Source: Holophagae bacterium
GTDB lineage: Bacteria; Acidobacteriota; Holophagae; Acanthopleuribacterales; Acanthopleuribacteraceae
Assembly (NCBI GenBank): GCA_030429565.1
Contig: JAUIFE010000002.1
Coordinates: 434,001-498,000, forward strand
Direction of reading: 5' to 3'
Length of the DNA stretch: 64,000 nt
A model generated the notes under the pieces. That model ran no database searches, was not told the origin of the DNA, and worked only from the letters and a program-made list of their open reading frames with translations. Each line of letters starts with the position of its first letter. The first letter of the stretch is position 1. This document shows, piece by piece, positions 7,275 through 15,213 of this stretch. The translations under genes were made by a program, and so were the position numbers.

Positions 7275-9982
7275 AAGGTATGGAAATTAACGTCGGTCGC
7301 CGTTTCGTTCAAGGTTCGTTCCAGCGCGGCGCGAATGTTGACGAAACGGGCATCACCCAAGCCTTTCGTTTTCTGTCGGCCAAAGTGGTTACGCCGCCCA
7401 ACACGCTGGCATTATTTGACCACAGCACGCAAAAGCACGTTTCGACCGGCGTCACCGATACCCAATTCAAGACACTGCAACAACTCAACGTTTCACAGAA
7501 TCCGAAGCTGGGCCAAACCCACAAAAAACAAATCGCCGATATTTTGGCTTCGGTCAACATCGATGCTTCTAATTTGAACCAGCGCCAAAAGCTGGAAGCG
7601 GCGGTGTTGCTCGGTTCCAACATGGTCAACGCGGCTTGGCTGACCGACAATACCGAAGCGATTCGCACCGGTAACAAAACGGCGATTCGCGCCGGGCAAA
7701 TTCTTCACCAAAGTTACTTGTTCGCCCATGCGCAGCAGTCGGGTGGTTTGCAGAGCCCGTCTGACTCGTTGCACACGCGTCTGGCATTGGAAATTGCCAA
7801 CGAGGTGATTGCGCCCAACGGCCTGATCAACCAAGAAAAGTTGGCTGAGATGCAGCAACAAATTGGCAACGACCGCATGTCGGTCAGCCTTAAGACGGGC
7901 CCACATCACAAAGCGATGGTAAAGACGTTGGGGTGGTTTGGCGGGTCCAGTGCGTTGCGCAACAAACTCAACGGCATTCAAGCACCGCAGCAGGGCACGC
8001 CGCAGGAGCGCGTTTTGCGCGCGACTTTAGGTAAATCCACCGGCCAAATTAGTAATCGCGACGCCCGGGTCGCCGTTTTATCGGCGATGTTGGCCGATTT
8101 ACGCCAAGGCCAGGTCGGCTCTTGTTTTGGCACCAGTATCGCCATTCACATCAAAAACAATCTGCCCGATAAAATGTTGACCCATCTCAAAGACATGGTA
8201 GAGCACGGACGTATCCGTGGTAGCTACCAACGCAATAACCTAAGTCCGACGGTGCCACTCGACCTGCCGATGAATACAAGTGTTCAGGATTCCCAAATTA
8301 GCCAGATCATGCGAGTCAATGCCAATGGGCAAATGACCCACCTCAATCAACGCGGAATCGAAGCGCCCAAATCGGTCGCCGACATCCCCGGCATGCGCAG
8401 TGCCTTGTTGGCGATTGGGATCGTGATTTCCAACGATCAAAGCAAAGCGATCCAAGACGCGATTACGCGGTTGCGCGGCCTCGATCAGACGGTTGACGTC
8501 ACCCCGAAACAAATACTCGACAATATTATCGACAACCGTCAATCGATCCAGTCCAACCAAAAAACGGCGATGAAAGCCAAAGCGGCCGACCGTTTTCACG
8601 CCGACATGGAGAACCGCTTGCTGCGTTCCTATGAGTACACGGTATCGGGTTTTGCCGAAACCCATTTTGCCTCGCCTTCGCTGCGTGCCTTTGCGACGCG
8701 TTTGATCGATGCTTTTTTGAAGGGTGGTTTTCCCGTCAAATTGAACGAAGAGGCGAAAAAAATCAAAAACACCACCGCAAGCAAGTTGTTTGGCGATTTT
8801 GCGGGTGGGTTTGGCGTTCGCCTCAATCAAACGATGGATCAGCACTTAGTGCTGCAGTACGACGCCACTCTCAAGCATCGCGAGGTTTCCGACGACGGCA
8901 ATTCGAAGTTCGGCGGCTTCTCGGTCTTTTTTAAAGACCCCGACAACGGTGCTTTAAACCCGGTGACCAACAAGCAGCAGTTGCGCACGGCTTTGGAGAA
9001 GTTGTTTGCCCATCAGAAAAAGCTGGATTTAGAGACGATTAAATCGATGGGTCAGCACGCGGGATCGGTACGTGATCACTACAACAATTTCACGACGGAG
9101 ATCGGCAGTATTTTGGCGCGGCCTCAATCGCAGCAAGATCCCTTTATGGATAGCTTGGTCCAGGGCATTAACAATCTGCAAGAAGTGCCACTCGGGTTCC
9201 CGCGTGGTGCGAACCCCTTTGATGTGATGCGTTTGATGTTTGGTATCGACCACGCGCCCCAAGTGGACACCTTGCCCAAGGGCAACCGCAACCCCGACGA
9301 TGGTCGCGCGGTCTTAAAGCAAATGGTGACGACGATGCGTGGCATTCACGCCAAAATTAGTAATGTCTCCAACGGTTACTCAGAAACGAAGCTTGAAAAA
9401 ATGACGATCCCTTGTTCGAACGCACCGCACGCGTTTTTGTTGACGGCGGGTTTGGACAATCAACTCAAAACGATTAGCAAAAACACCGAAAACATTGATA
9501 CCTGGATGGAGAAAACGCTGCGGCCGCAGCAGCTCAAAACCTTTGAGACGAACAACTTGGATGCGACGGCGGTCAAAAATGCGGTCGGTCGTTTGCATCG
9601 CAGTTTGGGGATTGACGTCAACACGGTCATGTCGCAGCTAAAAAGCAAAGGGAGCACCAAGCCGAAGGATGTGCTCGCGATCGTGTTCCAAAACGTCACC
9701 CAAAGCAAAAAAACGACCCACGTCAAAGAACAAATCGGTCAAGCGTTGGCCGACCTATTGAAAGCGCCGGTGGCACCGATTCTGGTGGCCGACAGCAACT
9801 GGGGTGACGGCGAGGCTCACCTGTACTTCGGCATGGTGCACAATCCGTTTTCGGGAAAAACGGAGATGTGGAACTTTGAGGACAATGGCCAAGGTATTAA
9901 GCCGCGTGGCCTGCCGGATCAAACCAAATTTGTGGCGAGCGAGTGGACGATTGCCAAGGAACCCAAGGACTTCGGTTTTTAG
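7271..9982 (+). CDS. Candidate type III effector with papain-like cysteine protease signature
   Basis: I do not recognise this 903-residue protein as a known family, but it looks like a secreted effector. There is no Sec signal peptide; the N-terminus is polar, as in type III substrates. At 279-285 it reads QGQVGSC, matching the papain-type active-site pattern in which an oxyanion-hole Gln lies six residues before the catalytic Cys (Gln279, Cys285). Near the C-terminus DSNWGDGEAHLYFG places a His at 850, and WNFEDNG gives Asn868 or Asp871, a spacing close to papain's His-Asn pair. About 565 mostly helical, polar residues separate Cys and His, far more than in papain. It follows two CesT-like chaperone genes. 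The ATG at 7271 has AAGG five bases upstream. Target and secretion are inferred, not shown. Confidence 0.7.
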   Translation: MKGMEINVGRRFVQGSFQRGANVDETGITQAFRFLSAKVVTPPNTLALFDHSTQKHVSTGVTDTQFKTLQQLNVSQNPKLGQTHKKQIADILASVNIDASNLNQRQKLEAAVLLGSNMVNAAWLTDNTEAIRTGNKTAIRAGQILHQSYLFAHAQQSGGLQSPSDSLHTRLALEIANEVIAPNGLINQEKLAEMQQQIGNDRMSVSLKTGPHHKAMVKTLGWFGGSSALRNKLNGIQAPQQGTPQERVLRATLGKSTGQISNRDARVAVLSAMLADLRQGQVGSCFGTSIAIHIKNNLPDKMLTHLKDMVEHGRIRGSYQRNNLSPTVPLDLPMNTSVQDSQISQIMRVNANGQMTHLNQRGIEAPKSVADIPGMRSALLAIGIVISNDQSKAIQDAITRLRGLDQTVDVTPKQILDNIIDNRQSIQSNQKTAMKAKAADRFHADMENRLLRSYEYTVSGFAETHFASPSLRAFATRLIDAFLKGGFPVKLNEEAKKIKNTTASKLFGDFAGGFGVRLNQTMDQHLVLQYDATLKHREVSDDGNSKFGGFSVFFKDPDNGALNPVTNKQQLRTALEKLFAHQKKLDLETIKSMGQHAGSVRDHYNNFTTEIGSILARPQSQQDPFMDSLVQGINNLQEVPLGFPRGANPFDVMRLMFGIDHAPQVDTLPKGNRNPDDGRAVLKQMVTTMRGIHAKISNVSNGYSETKLEKMTIPCSNAPHAFLLTAGLDNQLKTISKNTENIDTWMEKTLRPQQLKTFETNNLDATAVKNAVGRLHRSLGIDVNTVMSQLKSKGSTKPKDVLAIVFQNVTQSKKTTHVKEQIGQALADLLKAPVAPILVADSNWGDGEAHLYFGMVHNPFSGKTEMWNFEDNGQGIKPRGLPDQTKFVASEWTIAKEPKDFGF

Positions 9983-9992
9983 CGAGGGAGCA

Positions 9993-10934
9993 CTAAACCG
10001 CGCGCCGATGTCGGCGCCGGAAACCACCGGGTCCTTGACCGACACCTTTCTTGAATACGCGGCAAAAGGCCGCCGGCGATTCATAGCCGACTTGTTCGGC
10101 GATCAGGTCAATCGAATCGTCGCTGTCGACCAGCATTCGCTTTGCCTTTTGGATTCGCCAATCGGCGAGGTACTGCATGGGGGTGACGCCCAACATTATG
10201 CGAAACTTGTCGGCAAAACCGGAACGCGACAAACCTGCCTCTCGGGCTAAGTCCTCAACGCGCCAGCGTCTTGCAAACTCGCGGTGAACGGCTTGAAGGC
10301 TGCGTCCAATATGAGGGTCGCCCAGCGCGGCTAGAAATCCAAAATCGTGATGTTGTTCTTCTTGGCGGCAGCGCAACGCTTGCACAAACAACATTTCACT
10401 GAGTTTGCGGGTCAGCAGTTGATTGCCGGCACGGGCGCCCCGTGCGTCGCGTTCGGTGAGGGCGATGGCTTGGTGGAACCAAGCGAACTCGTCGGCACGG
10501 CGTCCCCGAACGGTTAACAAACTGGGTAATTCGTTGAAAAGCGCATGATCGAAACAAGGATCGTATGCGAGGTGGCCGCAAACCAAACGGGTGGTTTTTT
10601 GTGAATCCTCCGCCGTTCCCAACTGTAGTAAACCTGGATCAGATGAATTGCCCTGGCCTAGGGCTTGTTCCAGCGAAACGATCTCGGCTTGGCGGGAGCT
10701 GCTGAGGATGTGGGCCGCGCCGTGGGGGATGATCACCATTTCGCCGGCGTTTAACATGAGGGGATCCGCTTCGGCGCTGAGCCGAACCAAGCAGCGTCCA
10801 TTGAGTGCCACATGAAAACGCGCGACTTTGTGATAGGCGGGAACGGCCACACCCCATGTGCCGGTAAAACGGGTCGAGAAGTACACACAACCCTGAAAAC
10901 GCAATACCTCGAGTACATCACTTAAGACATCCAC
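9993..10934 (-). CDS. AraC-family transcriptional regulator with N-terminal cupin
   Basis: The 313-residue protein joins an AraC-type ligand-binding cupin (about 1-190, with LNAGEMVIIPHGAAHIL as the cupin turn) to a C-terminal AraC helix-turn-helix pair (about 210-305; WRVEDLAREAGLSRSGFADKFR and LIAEQVGYESPAAFCRVFKK). This is the Cupin_6/HTH_18 architecture common in regulators of aldehyde or stress genes. GGGAGGAG lies six bases before the ATG. It converges on the effector gene with only 10 bases between stops, so it is probably unrelated to that cluster. Such genes often control a divergent neighbour, here the spondin-domain gene 186 bases away, but nothing in the sequence proves it. Confidence 0.9.
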   Translation of the reverse strand: MDVLSDVLEVLRFQGCVYFSTRFTGTWGVAVPAYHKVARFHVALNGRCLVRLSAEADPLMLNAGEMVIIPHGAAHILSSSRQAEIVSLEQALGQGNSSDPGLLQLGTAEDSQKTTRLVCGHLAYDPCFDHALFNELPSLLTVRGRRADEFAWFHQAIALTERDARGARAGNQLLTRKLSEMLFVQALRCRQEEQHHDFGFLAALGDPHIGRSLQAVHREFARRWRVEDLAREAGLSRSGFADKFRIMLGVTPMQYLADWRIQKAKRMLVDSDDSIDLIAEQVGYESPAAFCRVFKKGVGQGPGGFRRRHRRAV

Positions 10935-11120
10935 GGTCTCCTCCCAAAGTCATTGTAGCGACTGTCCCGGTGAAAAGCGCGTGCTTGGACGATCGAGCAA
11001 AAAGCATGGACGGGTCGGCATAGTCGCCGTTTCGGGGGGCGGCTAAGATACAGCCCAAGGTTGCGCAACCTTTTCACAAAAACCTTGATTCACTAATCAT
11101 TTCAGGAAAGGTGGTATGTC

Positions 11121-11795
11121 ATGAAGCCATTATTATGGATCTTGTTGTGTCTCTGCGTGTCTCTAGTATCAGCCCAAGAGTCAAAAGCACGTTTTCATTA
11201 CTACGAAGTTACGGTCACCAATATTAGTCGTGGCCAAGGCTTTTCGCCGCCGTTGGTCGTCTCCCATCAAGGCGATTACGAATTGTTCACACCGGGTGAG
11301 GCGGCCTCGCCGGGGCTCACCGTGTTGGCCGAAGACGGTAATGCGCTGCCCTTAAAAGAAGAAGCGTTGATGAGTGGTTTGGCCTTGGACGCGGCTGTTG
11401 CCGACGGTATTCTTGAACCCGGCCAATCGGTCACCTTAAGGGTAAAGGTTGCCCGGGGCTTTGACCATTTGACGGTCTTGGGCATGTTGGTCACAAGCAA
11501 TGATGGTTTTTTTGCGGCTGATAAGATTCATGTTCCCACGAGTTTCTATCGGTTGAAGAAAAAACAAATTCCGATCCGGGTTTTGGCCAACGTGTGGGAC
11601 TCTGGGACCGAAGCCAATTCAGAGGACTGTAAGCACATTCCCATTCCGTGCGGCAACTTCGGGGTGCGTCATACGGAAGGTGCCGAAGGATTTGTGCACG
11701 TTCATAACGGCATCCATGGTCATGGGGACCTCGATAAGAGCCAATATGACTGGCGCAATCCGCTCGCGCTGATTACGGTGAGGCCGGTCGAATAA
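11121..11795 (+). CDS. Secreted spondin-domain protein
   Basis: A signal peptide (1-18, ending VSAQ) leads into a spondin-N-like domain spanning most of the 224 residues. The family hallmarks are YEVTVTNISRGQGFSPPLV, FTPGEAASPGLTVLAEDGN and PGQSVTLRV, followed by a surface and tail with several His residues (VHVHNGIHGHGD). Spondin domains are best known in animal matrix proteins, but single-domain secreted versions occur widely in marine bacteria, where they have no defined role. Two cysteines (in EDCKHIPIPCGNF) may form a disulfide. The gene stands alone, with GGTGG before the ATG and a clear terminator behind. Confidence 0.82.
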   Translation: MKPLLWILLCLCVSLVSAQESKARFHYYEVTVTNISRGQGFSPPLVVSHQGDYELFTPGEAASPGLTVLAEDGNALPLKEEALMSGLALDAAVADGILEPGQSVTLRVKVARGFDHLTVLGMLVTSNDGFFAADKIHVPTSFYRLKKKQIPIRVLANVWDSGTEANSEDCKHIPIPCGNFGVRHTEGAEGFVHVHNGIHGHGDLDKSQYDWRNPLALITVRPVE

Positions 11796-11820
11796 TTAAA
11801 AATAGATTACTTCTCTGAAA

Positions 11821-11850
11821 AGCCGTCCAAGCCAGGGCGGCTTTTTATTT
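11821..11850 (+). terminator. Rho-independent terminator of the spondin-domain gene
   Basis: AGCCGTCC and GGGCGGCT form an 8-bp stem with one G-T pair around the loop AAGCCA or similar, followed by CTTTTTATTTTT. It lies 26 bases after the stop codon. Confidence 0.8.
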
Positions 11851-12292
11851 TTAAGAGAAGATGTTTACACGGGTTCATAGAGGGGTTTTTCATTTAGAAA
11901 AGCTGATGTACTTCAGCACATCATCGCAAGATGAAACGATTTTCGCTTGCGCTTTGATGGGGCTCGGCTTACCTTCTTAATACCTACCCTATCTCTTTCC
12001 TATTTGTGCGATCTTCCCAGCCGTTGGTTTCTATCTGTAAACATCTTGATTTGATCCGATGGTCCTGGCTTCACCCCGCTATGCGTGGTTCCTGTCGTTT
12101 ACGTCCAGCCGCTGCTCGGCGTGGTCTTTCTGAACCGCGTTGATGCGCCCACGGCGAACCCAGGCATCACGCGCCGGTTTTCTGTTCTTGTATTGGCCTC
12201 CCGCCGTCGCCTTTTCATTTGGCTTAACGACCCACGGCGACGCGCGATGACCTAAGACAGCTTTCTAAGCTGTACCTATGATTGGAGTTATC
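11851..12292. other. Intergenic region before the sulfatase gene
   Basis: About 440 bases without a recognisable gene. Apart from the likely sulfatase promoter, which I cannot place, the only structure is a short inverted repeat AGCTT-TCT-AAGCT close to the sulfatase start. Confidence 0.35.
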
Positions 12293-14017
12293 ATGGCATT
12301 ATCGAAAAAACCAAATTTCCTGATCATCACCACCGACGAACAACGTTTCCCTCCCTGTTATGAAGACGAGGCGACCAAAAAGTACCGATTGGAAAACGCC
12401 AAAGCCCAGGGTCGCATTGCCCAACACAGCATGGTGTTTAATCGCCACTACACCGCGTCCACGGCTTGTGCGCCCTCCCGTACCACCATTTACACCGGCC
12501 AATATCCCTCGCTGCACGGTGTGTCGCAAACGCCCGGCATTGGCAAAAGCAGCTACGACCAGAACATGTTTTGGCTGGAACCCAACACGGTGCCCACCTT
12601 GGGGAACTGGTTCCAAGCGGCCGGCTACCAAACTCACTGGCGTGGCAAATGGCACATCAGCTTTGAAGACATCGACATTCCCGGCACGCAAACGTCCCTG
12701 TTCAGTAACGATGTCAACGGCGAACCCTACCCGGAACGCATTGCCTTGTATCGCGAGGCCAACCGCCTAAAAAACTTCGGTTTTGACGGTTGGATTGGGC
12801 CCGAACCCCACGGCGCTGCGCAAAACAACACCGCTACCAACCGCGATCCCGGTTTTGCCCGCCAAACCGTGGCCCTGTTGGACCAGCTCGATCAAGCCCA
12901 TCGCAATGATCCCGACGGTCAGGACCCCTTTTTGGTGGTATGCAGTTTCGTGAATCCACACGATATCGTGCTTTACCCCGCGCCCTGGTTCCCCAGTTTC
13001 CAGGCGGCTGTACAGAACGGTGAATTGCCCGAGATCCCACCGGCGCCCACCCAGGCTGAATCGCTGCAAACCAAACCGCGTTGCCAGCAAGATTACATCT
13101 ATAAGTACCCGCGCATGTTGTTGCCCCAACCGCCGTCGGAACGCTTGCGCCGTTTTTACTACTATCTGATGGCCGAAGTAGATGGCTGGATTGATGATGT
13201 TTACAGTTGCTTGGAGCGCTGCTCGTTCTTTGAGAACACGATTGTCTTGTTCACCTCCGACCACGGTGAAATGTTGGGTGCCCATGGCGGCATGCACCAA
13301 AAGTGGTACAACGCCTACGAGGAAATTCTGCGTGTGCCTTTTATGGTGTCTAACCCGACGCTTTTCCCCAAGCCCCAAGTTACCGACAGTTTGACCAGTC
13401 ATATCGATATTTTGCCGACTTTGCTGGGGATGGCCGGCGCCGATGTCAATGCGCTCGGCAAAAAGCTCAAGCAGGGCTTCTCCGAAGTGCATCCCTTTGT
13501 CGGGCGCGATCTCAGTCGCGATTTGCTCGGTCAAAGCGAACCCAACGACGGCGTGATCTATTTCATGACGGATGATAATGTGGAAAACGGCGATCAGATG
13601 ACCAATCCGTTAACGGGCCGCCCTTACGACAGCATTGTTCAACCCAACCATTTGGAAACGGTGGTCGCGCGGCTGGAGGTCGAGGGAAGCAGCCAGTTGT
13701 GGAAGTTCACCCACTACTTCGACAACCCACGTTTTGACGACGCCAACTTTGGTCGGGTTGCCAACGCCGGAATTGGTAACCCGGATGAGATTACGACCGA
13801 CAGCGGTATTCCCTCGGAGTTTGAGGCCTACAACTTGGATGAGGACCCGATGGAACAAGACAATCGCATGTCGCCCTACAGTCAGAACCCGGTGCCCACC
13901 AAAGTTTTGGCCAAGCTGGAAGCCCTGTTGGCGGAACAGCGCAAACAGAAACGGCTGTTTCCAACCACCACCGATGCCGACGCCACCACCGAGGTGGTCG
14001 TGCCCTACCGCAACTAA
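12293..14017 (+). CDS. Sulfatase, Cys-type (formylglycine)
   Basis: This 574-residue enzyme is a type I sulfatase that would hydrolyse sulfate esters. The active-site signature CAPSRTTIYTG lies at residues 59-69, with Cys59 as the residue oxidised to formylglycine by a maturation enzyme not in this window. The N-terminal metal ligands are in FLIITTDEQ (two residues usually both acidic; here DE), and the second metal site is in VLFTSDHGEMLGAHG around 320. I chose the ATG at 12293, since GGAG lies six bases upstream; another ATG 15 bases earlier is in frame. No signal peptide is visible, which is unusual since many relatives are periplasmic. The substrate may be a sulfated glycan, cholinesulfate or an aryl ester. 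Confidence 0.88.
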   Translation: MALSKKPNFLIITTDEQRFPPCYEDEATKKYRLENAKAQGRIAQHSMVFNRHYTASTACAPSRTTIYTGQYPSLHGVSQTPGIGKSSYDQNMFWLEPNTVPTLGNWFQAAGYQTHWRGKWHISFEDIDIPGTQTSLFSNDVNGEPYPERIALYREANRLKNFGFDGWIGPEPHGAAQNNTATNRDPGFARQTVALLDQLDQAHRNDPDGQDPFLVVCSFVNPHDIVLYPAPWFPSFQAAVQNGELPEIPPAPTQAESLQTKPRCQQDYIYKYPRMLLPQPPSERLRRFYYYLMAEVDGWIDDVYSCLERCSFFENTIVLFTSDHGEMLGAHGGMHQKWYNAYEEILRVPFMVSNPTLFPKPQVTDSLTSHIDILPTLLGMAGADVNALGKKLKQGFSEVHPFVGRDLSRDLLGQSEPNDGVIYFMTDDNVENGDQMTNPLTGRPYDSIVQPNHLETVVARLEVEGSSQLWKFTHYFDNPRFDDANFGRVANAGIGNPDEITTDSGIPSEFEAYNLDEDPMEQDNRMSPYSQNPVPTKVLAKLEALLAEQRKQKRLFPTTTDADATTEVVVPYRN

Positions 14018-14028
14018 TTCGTTAAAGA

Positions 14029-14054
14029 CAGGGTGTCGTCGCGGCGGCGCCCTG
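14029..14054. terminator. Hairpin between convergent genes
   Basis: CAGGGTGTCG (14029-14038) pairs with CGGCGCCCTG (14045-14054) through a 10-bp stem with two G-T pairs and a six-base loop. It lies between the stops of the convergent sulfatase and 14068 genes. There is no T-run, so termination is only suggested. Confidence 0.4.
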
Positions 14055-14067
14055 CTTCGGGCCGGCG

Positions 14068-14928
14068 CTAGGAAATCGCTTTGTTGGCGTAAATAGTGCG
14101 CCCGGCTTGTTTGAGTTGGTCTTTAAAGAGGCCCAAAACCTCCTCGAGTTTGAGGTCGCTCGAAACTGCCTTATCGCTTTCGGTGTCCGTCATTTGGCGC
14201 CCGCCGGCCAGGGTTAACAACATTTCCTCGAAGAGGAACACGCACGTGTGTTTGGGTTTGCGTTGCTTCAGATCGACGGCGTTGGTCGGGTCGAGGTAAT
14301 AGCGATAGGCGAGGATTGCCAGGTTAATCAAGACCGCTGTTTCGCTGTGGTTTTTCTGCACCTCTTGAAGCCAGCGCGCCGGTTTGCTCTCGTTGGAACC
14401 GGGCGGGTCGCCCTCCATGACCAGTGCTTTGCGCGCGTCGGTCTGCCAATCGTCGTGGGCTGCATCGACTCTTGCTGAAAAAACCATCACATTGGCAGGG
14501 CCGCCGCCCGGCTGAACGCCGCACGGAATCGCGACGTTCTGCAAGCGTCCTTGGCTGCCTTCGTTACGGGCGATGCCGCCGGAACAGGTGAACAAGTTGT
14601 CACCGATAACCGCGTCGATGTTGGCGCCGCCGAGCGGGATGCCGCCACGCGGAACGATCCAGCCATTGATAAAGTCACGTGCCACGGTGGCGTCCAAGTC
14701 CTCGCCTTGCCAGATGGGATCGGCGGCGACGGTGGTCAAGTAGGTTAAGTTACCGGGGACGGTGGCGAAGCACCATGGGTAGCCGGTAATGGTGGTCAGT
14801 GCGCGCAAGCTTGTCAAAACGGTCCATTTACCTGGTCGTTTATCTTTTTCCTCGGGATGATAAAAGAACTGCCCGAAAATGGGTTTGGCGGCATGACGCA
14901 AACGCAGACCGGCTTTTCGTGTGCTCAT
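14068..14928 (-). CDS. Unrecognised 286-residue cytosolic protein
   Basis: I do not recognise this protein. It has no signal peptide or membrane span. It begins with a basic stretch (MSTRKAGLRLRHAAK), has a middle part rich in Gly and Asn with several short hydrophobic strands (NVMVFSARVDAAHDDW around 155), and a helical C-terminal half (LINLAILAYRYYLDP, LKLEEVLGLFKDQLKQ). Segments such as GGIPLGGANIDAVIGDNLFTCSGGIARNEG do not match a motif I know. The ATG at 14928 is preceded by AGAGG at six bases; the frame extends 16 codons upstream. It converges on the sulfatase and has no operon partner. Confidence 0.75.
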   Translation of the reverse strand: MSTRKAGLRLRHAAKPIFGQFFYHPEEKDKRPGKWTVLTSLRALTTITGYPWCFATVPGNLTYLTTVAADPIWQGEDLDATVARDFINGWIVPRGGIPLGGANIDAVIGDNLFTCSGGIARNEGSQGRLQNVAIPCGVQPGGGPANVMVFSARVDAAHDDWQTDARKALVMEGDPPGSNESKPARWLQEVQKNHSETAVLINLAILAYRYYLDPTNAVDLKQRKPKHTCVFLFEEMLLTLAGGRQMTDTESDKAVSSDLKLEEVLGLFKDQLKQAGRTIYANKAIS

Positions 14929-15146
14929 TGAGACCTCTTGGCGGCGCTTCTCCCGGTTCGACTCCGAGTCATCCAAAAGCTATTGCAGGACCAATGCCGG
15001 CCTCGGTGAGTCGCTGAGAATATGCGCTAAGTGACTGCATCATTGGGTGTTGGTGATGATTTTTAGCGGCCCTTCGGTTCGTGAATCGGGCGCAAACGGC
15101 GCGCGATTGTGCATTGCTCGGATACAGGTGTCACTGCTGAAACGTG

Positions 15147-15183
15147 AAACGGCCAGGCCCCGTGGTGGGACCCGGCCGGTTTT
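15147..15183 (-). terminator. Terminator-like hairpin after the DJ-1/PfpI gene
   Basis: AAACGGCC (15147-15154) and GGCCGGTTT (15175-15183) form an inverted repeat with one bulge and extra GC pairs inside. It lies 31 bases after the stop of the leftward gene at 15214. The T-run on the minus strand is short. Confidence 0.4.
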
Positions 15184-15213
15184 GCTTGCTTTATTTGGTG
15201 TGTGAATGGTTGC

